Assembly (NCBI RefSeq): GCF_014201135.1
Contig: NZ_JACHDR010000001.1
Location: 1-64,000, forward strand
Length of the DNA stretch: 64,000 nucleotides
Direction: 5' to 3'
From: Neomicrococcus aestuarii
GTDB lineage: Bacteria; Actinomycetota; Actinomycetes; Actinomycetales; Micrococcaceae
The notes under the pieces are model-generated. The model saw nothing but the letters and a program-made list of their open reading frames with translations. It searched no databases and had not been told where the DNA came from. Position numbers and translations under genes: made by a program. Of this stretch, positions 29,388 through 38,732 are shown piece by piece. Numbering within the stretch: position 1 is the first letter of the stretch; each line of letters opens with the position of its first letter.

Positions 29388-30212
29388 ATGTTTCGGCGTT
29401 TCTGCTATCTGGCGGCTATTGCGATCACAGTAACTGTCTCGACTTCGTGTGGACCAGAAACGATAAACGAAGTCGCCGCGTCGCGGGCTGTTCTTAATGA
29501 AAGTTCAGGTGAAATAGATTTGCCACTTGAAGCGTACGCTATGAACTCCGATGAATATCGGTTGGTGTCTCACGCTAATGCCATTTTAGTTGCGCGGTGT
29601 ATGCAAAAGACTGGTCGGGACTTTCCGAGGGCAAACCAAGACTGGTCCAAACTGACAGTTTTCCCCGATCGACGATATGGGCTATGGTCCATGACTGAAG
29701 CAGAAGCGAATGGCTACGAAGTGGCGGAGTCCTCTGAAAGTCAGAGGGTCGCTCAACTTGAGGGGGGCTACGCGGAGGATTGGTGGAGAGCAATGTATTC
29801 GTGCTTTGACGAAGTAGAAAGGTTGCCGTTGATGGGCGTTAATACCACTCCAAGCCAGCCGTCGTCCGTTGACCGGGGAATGCTTGACTCCTTCAACGCG
29901 CTCATTGCCACTGATGCATTCTCTGAAATTCGAGGTTTTTGGCGAGAATGCATCGAGTCCAAGGGCATTAGCCCGGACGACTCTGCTCGAGTGCTCGTGC
30001 CAAAGATTCCAGAACCCGGTGAGTCACAAATCCGTATTGCTATCGGCGACGTGGAGTGCAAACAACAACATTCTGTGGTTCAAAAACTTGCCGACGCCGA
30101 GGCCGTGATTCAAGCAGGCTACATCCGAAGTCACGAGGCTGAATTGGTTGAGTACCGGAAACAGGCCGATGAAATCGTCGCCAAAGCACGCGACATTATT
30201 GCCTCCGGATAG
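29388..30212 (+). CDS. Predicted lipoprotein of the I36-MacB operon
   Basis: I do not recognise a named family. The ATG at 29388 follows AGGAAAA; an in-frame start at 29304 inside the upstream gene is rejected. The 274-residue product has a lipoprotein signal (MFRRFCYLAAIAITVTVSTSC) with the lipidated Cys near residue 21, then a hydrophilic helical extracytoplasmic part with three further Cys (ARCMQKTG, YSCFDEVE, RECIESKG) plus VECKQQ. Its last base overlaps the next start, so it is co-translated with the adaptor. It could be an immunity protein or a docking subunit. Confidence 0.65.
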   Translation: MFRRFCYLAAIAITVTVSTSCGPETINEVAASRAVLNESSGEIDLPLEAYAMNSDEYRLVSHANAILVARCMQKTGRDFPRANQDWSKLTVFPDRRYGLWSMTEAEANGYEVAESSESQRVAQLEGGYAEDWWRAMYSCFDEVERLPLMGVNTTPSQPSSVDRGMLDSFNALIATDAFSEIRGFWRECIESKGISPDDSARVLVPKIPEPGESQIRIAIGDVECKQQHSVVQKLADAEAVIQAGYIRSHEAELVEYRKQADEIVAKARDIIASG

Positions 30213-31303
30213 TGGTGCTCCGAGTGACTGAACTGAGGAGATTTGCGCACCCATGGAGGGCGTTAGCCTTCATTGTCATCGTTTTGCTGGTTGCTGCCGC
30301 TTCCTATCTCGTAGGGCTCAATGTCAAGTCTTCCGATGTGGCGCTGGTGGAGGCGAAAGATGAACGGATCTCGGTCTATGCAATGGTCGAAACCCGCGTG
30401 GTGACGGATTCTGTGCGACTTCAAGGAGAAGTTGCATCGGCCGTCGTGGAGACGATTTCTCTGCCAGCTCCGGCAGGAGCGGGACTCCCCATCGTTACGT
30501 CGACGCGAGCCAAGATAGGTGACCGCCTTACATCTTTTCAGCTGTTAGGGGTGGTTTCGGACAGACCAATATTTGTGTATTTCTCTGACATCCCGCTGTA
30601 CCGCGATGTGAAATATGGAGAAAAGGGTTCGGACGTTGCTGGACTCCAAAAGGCATTAGGTATTGAGCCTGACGGAGAGTTCGGTAAGCAAACTTTGGCT
30701 TCCATCAAGAGCATCTATAAACAGGCAGGATTCTCCGTGCCAGGAGGGTCAAGTCCGAGCATCACTATGGCCGAATTCAGATCCCTCAAAGGCACAACGG
30801 GAATCGTGAGGAGTATCGCGGCGGTGGGCGAAGACTTGTCTGACAATTTGTCGCTAGCAACTGTAAGTCGAGGGTCGGCCTATGTTGCGGTTCGGGCGAC
30901 GGTACGCGAAGCGGACAAGTTGAAAGTTGGCACGAGCGCTAAAATCCAGAGCGATAACCTCAAACCGCTGGTCGGGAAGATTACGGCAATCAGCCCGTTT
31001 CGAGAAGCGGATGCGGCTGGCGGAAAACCCCCAGGGCGTGACATCACTATAGGCATTCCGGACGAATCAACCATCGCGTCAGGAACGCCTGTTTCAGTAA
31101 TTTTCGGGGACGTAGGTACAGTGGCGATCGCAGTTCCCACCGTTGCGGTGCGAACTGATGCAGCAGGATCTTACGTATTGCAGAAGCGGGATACCGGGAA
31201 CGTTCGCGTCAACGTGTCGCAAAAACAAAGTGCTGACGGGTGGACGTCAATAGATTCCGATGTCTTAGAAATCGGCGACCACGTGCTCGTCTCAGGGCAG
31301 TGA
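30212..31303 (+). CDS. Membrane-fusion-like adaptor with peptidoglycan-binding domain
   Basis: The 363-residue protein has one N-terminal membrane helix (about 15-38), a beta-rich barrel part, a peptidoglycan-binding type 1 domain (YGEKGSDVAGLQKALGIEPD then FGKQTLASIKSIYKQAGF, about 130-175), and HlyD/MFP-like C-terminal barrels. Such adaptors accompany MacB-like transporters in Gram-positive bacteria and could anchor the complex to the wall. It starts with GTG sharing one base with the lipoprotein stop, and its TGA overlaps the next ATG by one base. Confidence 0.8.
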   Translation: MVLRVTELRRFAHPWRALAFIVIVLLVAAASYLVGLNVKSSDVALVEAKDERISVYAMVETRVVTDSVRLQGEVASAVVETISLPAPAGAGLPIVTSTRAKIGDRLTSFQLLGVVSDRPIFVYFSDIPLYRDVKYGEKGSDVAGLQKALGIEPDGEFGKQTLASIKSIYKQAGFSVPGGSSPSITMAEFRSLKGTTGIVRSIAAVGEDLSDNLSLATVSRGSAYVAVRATVREADKLKVGTSAKIQSDNLKPLVGKITAISPFREADAAGGKPPGRDITIGIPDESTIASGTPVSVIFGDVGTVAIAVPTVAVRTDAAGSYVLQKRDTGNVRVNVSQKQSADGWTSIDSDVLEIGDHVLVSGQ

Positions 31304-33228
31304 TGACGGCGCTTCTGTCACTCTCGCAAGTCTCAAGGCCCTATGGTGAACAACTGGAATGCAACGCTGTTTCCAATATTTCACTAGATATAGCCGAGGG
31401 CGAGTTCGTGGCGGTGATTGGATCGTCAGGCTCCGGAAAATCGACGCTGCTCAACATCCTGGGGCTTCTCGACGAACAGTGGACGGGGAGCTACGAACTT
31501 GAAGGCGTTGACATAAAGGCCCTGACGTCCCGGCAAAAAGATACATTGCGCGGCGAAATTTTTGGGTTCGTCTTTCAATCCTCTTACCTCGATGTGTGGG
31601 CGACTGCAATCAGAAATGTTTCATCGTCGCTCTCGGCGCGAGGCGCCAGCATCCGAAGCCAGCGGGAAGTGTCTCTTAAAGCCCTCGAAATCGTGGGATT
31701 GGCGCACAAAGCGTCATCGATTGCACGGTACCTTTCAGGCGGCGAGCGCCAACGAATTGCCATTGCCCGGGCTATTTCCACTCATCCGCGGATTCTTCTG
31801 GCTGACGAGCCCACTGGAAATTTGGACTCTGTATCCACCATGAAAATCATGGAGCTTTTCCGCGAACTCAACGCCCAGGGGACAACAGTCATCATGGTTA
31901 CACATGATGACGACGTCGCCGCGCATGCCGATCGTGTTATTACGTTGAGAGATGGACTTCTCGCGGACGACACCGCAACAGCCAGTTCCCACAGTGACGG
32001 AGCGACCGAAAACACGGCGAGCATCACTTCCGCGGTGAACTCTGAAGTGCCCAAGAGGGTTGGCTATTTGCGCCGAGCCACTTTCTACGATCGGCTGGCA
32101 CGAGCAGTGAATAGCGCTACGAGCCGACCGGTAAGATCTCTCGCTTTGGCGCTCGCGTTCGGTTTGGCGATCACAGGGCTCGTGATAGCAACTGGACTTG
32201 GCGCTAGCGCGTCTTTGCAGGTATCAGAACGAATTTCAGAGTCGGCGCGAGACGAAGTTCGCGTCAATGTCCCGGTGGGTATGCATCCTCAAGAAAGAGC
32301 TCGTTGGAAGGAGAAAATTAGCTCGCTTGAACGTGTCAACGCCGTTGGAGAACTAGGCGTTATGGAAGGGGCAATGGCGCAACCTTCCCGGACTGGAGGT
32401 TATGTGGGTCCATCGCCCATTTCGGCGAGTGTTTACGCGCTGGATGCGTCCGCATTAAATCTTTTTGAGGCAAAAATTAGCCCGGTCTATGACGTATACC
32501 AAACTTTCAGAACGAATGAACATGTGGCATTGGTTGGGTCACAAGTGGCAAAAACAATTGGCGTTTCCGGATCTAGTTTTGGTCAAGAGATCTGGGTTGC
32601 TCAACGGCCTTTTACTGTCGTGGGAATTGTCACTAGTTCGTCAAATGAAAATTTTCTTGAACATGCGATTGTGATTCCCCTGCAAGAGGATATCCCTTCA
32701 AACATGCAGCTCATTGCGAAAACCGAGATGGGTTATCCTGCAGCGGTTGCTGAGGCAGTTCCGTTTGCCGTGAGTCCCGGGAACCCGGGCGGCGTCAACG
32801 TGGCTACAGTCGGCGACTTGCGGAATCTTCGAATGGGTGTCGCTGGCGACTTGCAGGGCCTGTTGCTCTGGCTATCGATTTCGGTGCTGCTTTTGGCGAT
32901 CTTCAGCGTTTCCGCTGCCATGTTTCTGACGGTGCAGACTCGGACCCAGGAACTCGCACTGGCTCGTTCGCAAGGAATGAGTCCTGTGGCCGTGGGTACT
33001 GTCTTTGTTGTTGAGGGGGCTGTGCTGGGGCTAGCGGGAGCGTTGGCAGGAGTCTCGCTGGGTCTCTTGGGGTGCGTAGGGGTCTCCGCCTGGCAAGGTT
33101 GGACAGCCGTTGTTCCATGGACATCTTTGGTAGCGGCGCCCTTCGTAGGCGTCGTTGCCGGATCGCTCTCAGCGGCTATTCCTGCGTGGAAAGCTGCCAT
33201 GGTCGATCCGGCTGACGGAATCCGGTAA
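31303..33228 (+). CDS. MacB-like ABC transporter (ATPase fused to FtsX permease)
   Basis: A 641-residue fusion. The ATPase domain (about 1-225) has Walker A GSSGSGKST, signature LSGGERQRIAIARA, Walker [14 protein letters not shown] and switch VTHDDD. A linker leads to TM1 (SLALALAFGLAITGLVIATG), a large extracytoplasmic domain, and three C-terminal TM helices typical of MacB/FtsX. MacB proteins export peptides or relay ATP energy to extracytoplasmic substrates. The ATG at 31303 overlaps the adaptor stop; an earlier in-frame start at 31240 is rejected. Together with the secreted protein, lipoprotein and adaptor it forms one tight operon. Confidence 0.9.
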   Translation: MTALLSLSQVSRPYGEQLECNAVSNISLDIAEGEFVAVIGSSGSGKSTLLNILGLLDEQWTGSYELEGVDIKALTSRQKDTLRGEIFGFVFQSSYLDVWATAIRNVSSSLSARGASIRSQREVSLKALEIVGLAHKASSIARYLSGGERQRIAIARAISTHPRILLADEPTGNLDSVSTMKIMELFRELNAQGTTVIMVTHDDDVAAHADRVITLRDGLLADDTATASSHSDGATENTASITSAVNSEVPKRVGYLRRATFYDRLARAVNSATSRPVRSLALALAFGLAITGLVIATGLGASASLQVSERISESARDEVRVNVPVGMHPQERARWKEKISSLERVNAVGELGVMEGAMAQPSRTGGYVGPSPISASVYALDASALNLFEAKISPVYDVYQTFRTNEHVALVGSQVAKTIGVSGSSFGQEIWVAQRPFTVVGIVTSSSNENFLEHAIVIPLQEDIPSNMQLIAKTEMGYPAAVAEAVPFAVSPGNPGGVNVATVGDLRNLRMGVAGDLQGLLLWLSISVLLLAIFSVSAAMFLTVQTRTQELALARSQGMSPVAVGTVFVVEGAVLGLAGALAGVSLGLLGCVGVSAWQGWTAVVPWTSLVAAPFVGVVAGSLSAAIPAWKAAMVDPADGIR

Positions 33229-33241
33229 AACTGGCGAGGAG

Positions 33242-35839
33242 TTAGGCCACAGCCTCTCGCATACCCGCAACGGGGCTGAGATGAACCGCCCGACGAATGG
33301 GAACAATCGCCGCGATCAGTCCGGCAAGAATGGCGCAGACCAACACCACGCCGAGCGTGATCCAAGGTAGATCCAGCACCAGCGGGGCGAAGTTCCCCAT
33401 GGCCGCTTGAGCGCCGGCCAGCCCGTAGCCCACACCCAGCACTGTTCCAAGAATGGCGGCTGTCAAGCTGACCAAGAGCGCCTCTCGAGAGATCATGGCC
33501 CGCAGCTGGGAGGTCGTCAAACCTAGTGCACGCAGGAGAGAGTTCTCTTGCGAGCGTTCGATGATGGACAGGGACAAGGTGTTAGAGACACCAATGACGG
33601 CAATTAGAATGGACACCGCTAGCAGTCCGCTGACGATCATGAGCAGGATGTCAATGAATCCGCCCACGGATGCCCGCATCATGGCGGCACCGCCGATGTT
33701 CATAGGTGCCACGCCAAGGGTCGAGGAGATGTCGTCTCGAATCTGATTCAGGGTGGTGGAATCCAGATCCGAGCTTCCCCGAGCGTAGAGGGTGGGCAAC
33801 ATGGCGTCTTCATCGGCTGAAGCACCAGATGAGGTCGCAGGAGACACCGCGCCCCAGGACTGAGCCGTTTCTAAGGTCACGATGGGCTGGAAGTAGTCTG
33901 CCCCGGCATGGACCACTGGAACGGTGATGGTTTTCCCGCTCGTCAGTTCAACCTGCACAGAGTCCGCTGGGATCGCTTCCTTTCCGGCAATGATCGAGCC
34001 CTCCGGCGGCACCATAGCGGGATCATTCAGGACGGCTCGGAGATCCGCAGCCGAGGCGGCGAGGACTTCTCCGGACTCGTCGGTCACGCCCACAGGTTGC
34101 ATGAGCGCCGCGGCTTCGATCCCTGAGATGGTCTTGAGACGGTCCGCATCTGCGGCGGTCAAAGGCGTTGACGTCGCTTGCGAGTCAAAGCTGCCGCCAG
34201 AGCTCACGGTGAAGTCCACGGGATATTGGGTAGCTACGGCGCCATCGAGCGTCGCTTTCGCCACGGTTCCGCCCGTGAGGAACATGGTCACGAGGGAAAC
34301 ACCGATGACGAGCGCGGTACCGGTTGCCGATGTGCGCCGAGGTTGACGTACTGCGTTGAGTGCGGCGAGCTTGGCTGGGGCGGTGCGGGTGCCGGTGAGC
34401 TTACCGAGCGCCGCAACGGTGCGCGGGATATACGTAGGAGCCAGTACGACGACGCCAGTCAGGGACACTACCCCCGCAAAGAAGGCGATGATCAGGTTGG
34501 GGGAAAACACCGAGAAGGTCACGAGAGCGCCCGTGCCCGCCAGGAAGACGAGGAGCCACCAGATGAAGAGTCCCTTCGACATGCCAAGTGTGGAGGCATG
34601 GCCGAAGTCCTGATCGGTGGTGGAGACATCTTGAGGACGAAGCGCCTCCAGAGGCGTGACCTGGGTTGCCCGGCGAGCGGGGGCGCTCGCAGCAATGAGC
34701 GTCAACAGGGTGCCCACGACCAACGGCACTAATAGGGCAGTCGGCGTGAGAGAGAACGTGGTGAAGATGGCACCGGGAAGGGTTTTCGCCCAAGCCACCA
34801 GCCCCGCCATAACGGCGACGCCGAGTACTACACCTAGCACGCTTGCCACGATGCCCAAGAGCGCCGCTTCAACTCGGACCATGCGGCGGATCTGACGCTG
34901 ATCTGCGCCGAGGGTGCGAAGCAGGCCTAGCTCGCGAGTACGTTGCGCCACAATCACGGCGAACGTGTTGCTGACCACCAGGGTCATGACAAACAGGGCG
35001 ACACCAGCGAAGATCAGCAGCACAGTGGTGAGAACATCAGATTCTCCCGTGAAGCTTGCGACTTGATCATTGACCACTTCGTCAGGGGTCTTAAATGTGA
35101 GGTCCGTGAGGCCTTGGGACGTGGCCGCTTGAGATAGCTCGCTCTCTGCCTGAGCGATGCTGACGCCCGGCGCCAACTTCAGAGCGATGGCGTCATAGCG
35201 CAGGTCATTCTTCATGATGCTGCGCACCAGGGGGAGATCTGCCCAGACTTGCACCCCGAACGTGTTGGTGGGGTTGTTGCTATCTGCCGAGAGACCGGAG
35301 ATGGTCACGGCTTGTGCGCCCACATTTATGGTGTCGCCAACGCCCAACTCGAGTCGCTCTGCTTGAGAGCGAGGAATCGCTGCCTGATTTGCACCTACGG
35401 GAGCCTTGCCTTCAAGGACACTGAGCGCGCCGATTCCGGCGGCGGTGGGTGCGATGGTCAGCATGGCGGATTCGGCTACTGGTTTCGCGTCACCATTCTC
35501 GCCACTTCGCTCAACGAGGAGAGTGGTGCCGGTGAGTCCCACGGGCTGGGCTGCACTGATGAGCGAGGTGCCTTCAAGGAATTGCAGATGGGAGTCGTTC
35601 AGGATCGGCGGTTCGGACATGTCGGCCGCGGACCCGTCCTGATATGCGGCGGCGTCCCGTTCTAGCACGAGCGCCGAGCCCCGGTAGGACTCACCCAGAC
35701 TGGCGCCCAAGGACGCGCGCGTAATGGATTGCACCATGAGCGTTGCCGCCAAGAACGCGACGCCCACCATGATGGCGAGCGCCACGGCAACATAGCGTCG
35801 CCAATAGGCGCGAAGGGTGGAGAGAGCAATCGTCTGCAT
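33242..35839 (-). CDS. FtsX-family ABC transporter permease (large, two-repeat)
   Basis: This 865-residue permease has two FtsX-type repeats. TM1 is at the N-terminus (YWRRYVAVALAIMVGVAFLA), a first extracytoplasmic domain is followed by three TMs (about 270-385), then a second copy with TMs around 435-470 and a C-terminal set ending NTLSLSIIERSQENSLLRAL. The ATG at 35839 lies one base after the ATPase stop with GAGGTGGG upstream. It pairs with the LolD-like ATPase and lies downstream of a two-component system, which suggests export or sensing of an envelope-active peptide or lipid. It converges on the MacB gene with only 13 bases between. Confidence 0.88.
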   Translation of the reverse strand: MQTIALSTLRAYWRRYVAVALAIMVGVAFLAATLMVQSITRASLGASLGESYRGSALVLERDAAAYQDGSAADMSEPPILNDSHLQFLEGTSLISAAQPVGLTGTTLLVERSGENGDAKPVAESAMLTIAPTAAGIGALSVLEGKAPVGANQAAIPRSQAERLELGVGDTINVGAQAVTISGLSADSNNPTNTFGVQVWADLPLVRSIMKNDLRYDAIALKLAPGVSIAQAESELSQAATSQGLTDLTFKTPDEVVNDQVASFTGESDVLTTVLLIFAGVALFVMTLVVSNTFAVIVAQRTRELGLLRTLGADQRQIRRMVRVEAALLGIVASVLGVVLGVAVMAGLVAWAKTLPGAIFTTFSLTPTALLVPLVVGTLLTLIAASAPARRATQVTPLEALRPQDVSTTDQDFGHASTLGMSKGLFIWWLLVFLAGTGALVTFSVFSPNLIIAFFAGVVSLTGVVVLAPTYIPRTVAALGKLTGTRTAPAKLAALNAVRQPRRTSATGTALVIGVSLVTMFLTGGTVAKATLDGAVATQYPVDFTVSSGGSFDSQATSTPLTAADADRLKTISGIEAAALMQPVGVTDESGEVLAASAADLRAVLNDPAMVPPEGSIIAGKEAIPADSVQVELTSGKTITVPVVHAGADYFQPIVTLETAQSWGAVSPATSSGASADEDAMLPTLYARGSSDLDSTTLNQIRDDISSTLGVAPMNIGGAAMMRASVGGFIDILLMIVSGLLAVSILIAVIGVSNTLSLSIIERSQENSLLRALGLTTSQLRAMISREALLVSLTAAILGTVLGVGYGLAGAQAAMGNFAPLVLDLPWITLGVVLVCAILAGLIAAIVPIRRAVHLSPVAGMREAVA

Positions 35840-35840
35840 G

Positions 35841-36569
35841 TTAGGCACCCACCTCGGCGAGCGCGCCCGTCACGGACTGCACGGTGGGGTGCTCGATGCT
35901 GTCCACGAGGGAACCATCGCGCATGACCAGTACTTTGTCAGCGTACGACGCGGCGGCGGGATCGTGAGTGACCATGATGATGGTCTGTCCGGCGTCCGCG
36001 GAGCTACGCAAGAATCCCAAGACGCTGCGTCCGGAGGTAGAGTCCAGATTGCCCGTTGGCTCATCAGCGAAGAGCACCGCCGGCTCGGTGACAAGGGCCC
36101 GGGCAATGGCCACACGCTGCTGCTGTCCACCGGAGAGCTCGTGCGGCTTGTGACTCAAGCGCTCCTGAAGACCCAACATCGCGGTGATCTCGTTCAAGCG
36201 CTGCGCGTTCGGCTTTTTAGAGTCCAGCAAGAACGGCAGCTCGATGTTCTGGCGCGCATTCAGTGTGGGCACCAAATTGAAAGCTTGGAAAACAAAGCCC
36301 ACGCGGCGTCGTCGTAATTCAGTGAGCTCAGTGTCCTTCATCCCGGTGATGAGGCGCCCCTCAATGAAAATCTCTCCGGCGCTCGCAGTATCCAGGCCCG
36401 CCAAGCAGTGCATGAGCGTGGACTTGCCGGAACCGGACGGGCCCATGATGGCCACGAAGGAACCGTGGGCGATGTCGAGGGAAACCTCACGCAGGGCGTG
36501 GACGGTGTTCTCGCCGGAGCCGTACGTTTTGGACAATCGGTGTGCGGAAACCGCAGGTGCTTCATTCAT
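35841..36569 (-). CDS. ABC transporter ATP-binding protein (LolD/MacB type)
   Basis: A 242-residue ATPase with Walker [14 protein letters not shown]-loop [12 protein letters not shown], signature [16 protein letters not shown], Walker [14 protein letters not shown] and H-loop VTHDPAA. It energises the FtsX-family permease encoded next. ATG at 36569. A TATAGC box ends nine bases before the start, so a near-leaderless own promoter is possible, separate from the two-component genes 115 bases upstream. Confidence 0.93.
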   Translation of the reverse strand: MNEAPAVSAHRLSKTYGSGENTVHALREVSLDIAHGSFVAIMGPSGSGKSTLMHCLAGLDTASAGEIFIEGRLITGMKDTELTELRRRRVGFVFQAFNLVPTLNARQNIELPFLLDSKKPNAQRLNEITAMLGLQERLSHKPHELSGGQQQRVAIARALVTEPAVLFADEPTGNLDSTSGRSVLGFLRSSADAGQTIIMVTHDPAAASYADKVLVMRDGSLVDSIEHPTVQSVTGALAEVGA

Positions 36570-36684
36570 ACCTTCACGCTATAGACGTGAGGGCCACCTG
36601 TGCATCGGCTTTAAGTTCCCTCTTGAGGGAGGATTTTCTCCACCCTCGGTATGAGAGACCCCCTAGGTAGGAGTAGGGGAAGAG

Positions 36685-37383
36685 CTAAGGGGAGACCACT
36701 CCCGCTTGGTACGCGAGCACCACCACGTGGACGCGATCCCTCGCGTTGAGCTTGGACAAAATGCGTCCCACATGGGTTTTGACGGTAGCCATGGACAAGA
36801 AGAGCTCTTCGGCGATCTCCGGGTTGGACTTACCCTCAGCCACTTTCACGAAGACGTCGTACTCACGCGGCGTCAGAGATTCGATGAGTTGCAAGGTTTC
36901 ATCGCAGGCCGGGTTGTTGCGTGCCAAGAGCGGCGAGACGTGCTCGAGCAACCGCCGCGTGGTGCTCGGCGCGATCACCGCATTGCCGGTATGTACAGAG
37001 CGAATCCCGGAGAGCAGATCCTCCGGCTGCACGTCCTTGAGCAAGAACCCGCTCGCGCCGGCCTGAATGGCGGCGAAGGCGTACTCGTCCTGATCGAAGG
37101 TTGTCAGCACCACAATGCGCGGAGGAGACGGGCGCCCGTGCAGTGCGGGCATTGCGAGCAATTTCTGGGTGGCCTCAATGCCATCCATCTCCGGCATGCG
37201 CACGTCCATCAGGATCACATCCGCCGAATGGATCGCGGGGGACTGCAGCGCCTCACGCCCACTCGCGGCCTCGGCGATCACGGTGAGATCCGGTTGGGAG
37301 TCGATCAGCATCTTGAAGCCGCTGCGCACCAACACCTGATCATCCACCAGCGCTACGCGAATCACGTCGGCAGGGGAGGTCAT
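36685..37383 (-). CDS. NarL/LuxR-family response regulator
   Basis: A 232-residue regulator. The receiver has the acidic patch VALVDDQ, phospho-acceptor Asp in DVILMDVRMPEMDG, and the Thr/Lys switch residues (VLTTF; GFLLKD). The C-terminal LuxR helix-turn-helix is LTPREYDVFVKVAEGKSNPE. The ATG overlaps the histidine kinase stop (ATGA). It probably controls the adjacent ABC transporter genes. Confidence 0.93.
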   Translation of the reverse strand: MTSPADVIRVALVDDQVLVRSGFKMLIDSQPDLTVIAEAASGREALQSPAIHSADVILMDVRMPEMDGIEATQKLLAMPALHGRPSPPRIVVLTTFDQDEYAFAAIQAGASGFLLKDVQPEDLLSGIRSVHTGNAVIAPSTTRRLLEHVSPLLARNNPACDETLQLIESLTPREYDVFVKVAEGKSNPEIAEELFLSMATVKTHVGRILSKLNARDRVHVVVLAYQAGVVSP

Positions 37384-38603
37384 GAGGTCACTTTCGAATA
37401 GGGGACATACACTTCGAGTCGGAACCCACCGGCAAGGTCCGGTCCCGCGAACACGGTACCGCCGAAATGCTCCACGCGCTCGCGGACACCGCGCAAGCCC
37501 TGTCCCAGTCCATCCTTTGACGAAGACAGTCCGCCGCGCCCGTTATCTCTCACTATGACGCGCGCACCGTCCACGCCCCACCGCAACACCACGGTGGCGG
37601 TCACGGCCGGCCCGGCGTGCTTGATGACGTTGGTGAGGCCTTCTTGCGCGGCCCGGTAGAGCGTCAGTTGCGCGCCGCCGGGCAAATTTCCCGTCAAGGA
37701 CGACGACGCCTCCGCGCGTCCCAGCCGTTCCTCGCGGAAGGAGACATCGACTCCGGATTGCTCGGCATTGCGCAACAGGTCCGGAATGTCCGCAAGGGTG
37801 GGCGCCGGACGCAAGGCTGCGTCGTCGTCCTGGCGCAGAATTCCCAGCAGGGTGCGCATTTCCGCGAGCGCACCGCGACCCGTTGCGGCAATCGTGGCGA
37901 GGGAGTCTTTGGCCAAGTCTGGGTGTGAATCGATCGCGTAGCGGCCGCCGTCCGCTTGGGCGATCATGACCGAGAGCGAGTGAGCCACAATGTCATGCAT
38001 TTCGCGCGCTACGCGGTTGCGTTCATCGGCGGCCGCAAGGGCACGTTCGGTTTGGTTCTCGCGTTCAAGGCGTTCGGCGCGCGCGTTGAGGGTGACGACC
38101 ATGTCCCTGCGGTGCCGGGTCATTTCACCCACAAGCCAGGACAAGCCCACAATCGCGAACAGCGCACAAAAGACGAGGGCTGATGAGACCAGATCAAACC
38201 GGTCCACCGGCACGTAGGTAATGGTGGCTAGAATCGCGCCCAGAAAGCCCAGTCCCAAGCCCAACCAGGACACGGCGCGGGATCCATGGGCGGCAGCGGA
38301 GTAAATGGCGATCGGAACCGCAATTTGAGACGGTAAGAACTCAGGGATGCTCGCGAGCTGAATCATGGATCCCGCCGCGACCAAAAGCAACATCACGGTG
38401 GGCCACTTGCGGCGAATCGCCAGAGGGAGAACTTGCAGCGTGACAGCGACCGCAAGAACGCGGACGTGCTCATCGCTTAACCCGCCGCTCGTAAAGCCAG
38501 AGCTGATGACGAGGATCCCCAGCCACAGGACGGCGGCCAAGAGAACGTCGAGCCACCACGGCCGTAGCCGCAGGAGTCGGTCAATTCTGGAGCGCCATCC
38601 CAT
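37380..38603 (-). CDS. Sensor histidine kinase (HPK7/DesK-like)
   Basis: A kinase of about 407 residues. The N-terminal half has several TM helices with no large sensor domain. The dimerisation motif is EMHDIVAHSLSVMIAQADGG (phospho-His in MHDIVAHSL), and the HATPase has DNGRGG and GQGLRGVRERVEHFGG. The ATG at 38603 is preferred: a -10 box (TACGCT on the minus strand) lies seven bases upstream, a leaderless arrangement; TTG 38621 is an alternative. A copy of the recurrent 13-mer lies in a weakly conserved loop between the two catalytic halves, read as DDDAA. Confidence 0.92.
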   Translation of the reverse strand: MGWRSRIDRLLRLRPWWLDVLLAAVLWLGILVISSGFTSGGLSDEHVRVLAVAVTLQVLPLAIRRKWPTVMLLLVAAGSMIQLASIPEFLPSQIAVPIAIYSAAAHGSRAVSWLGLGLGFLGAILATITYVPVDRFDLVSSALVFCALFAIVGLSWLVGEMTRHRRDMVVTLNARAERLERENQTERALAAADERNRVAREMHDIVAHSLSVMIAQADGGRYAIDSHPDLAKDSLATIAATGRGALAEMRTLLGILRQDDDAALRPAPTLADIPDLLRNAEQSGVDVSFREERLGRAEASSSLTGNLPGGAQLTLYRAAQEGLTNVIKHAGPAVTATVVLRWGVDGARVIVRDNGRGGLSSSKDGLGQGLRGVRERVEHFGGTVFAGPDLAGGFRLEVYVPYSKVTS

Positions 38604-38610
38604 GACACGT

Positions 38611-38616
38611 AGCGTA
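38611..38616 (-). promoter_or_regulatory. -10 box for the histidine kinase operon (leaderless)
   Basis: Minus-strand TACGCT is followed by seven bases and the ATG at 38603. It diverges from the leuB promoter. Confidence 0.4.
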
Positions 38617-38719
38617 TCCAAAAGCTCGAGTCAGCGGCGGTAAGCGCGGGCGTGACGTCGAATGAACAGCATTATGACCACATAGTGAGACCTGTTGCTC
38701 AGCATGCGGGACGCAGTTT

Positions 38720-38725
38720 TAGACT
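38720..38725 (+). promoter_or_regulatory. -10 box for leuB (leaderless)
   Basis: TAGACT is followed by seven bases and the leuB ATG at 38733. TTGCTC (38695-38700) is a possible -35 at 19 bases. Confidence 0.55.
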
Positions 38726-38732
38726 GGTTTTT

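Noticed and set aside
36570-36684. A terminator between the response regulator and the ABC ATPase gene
   Set aside because: Some self-complementarity (CCCTC/GAGGG) is present but no stable stem followed by a T run on the minus strand.
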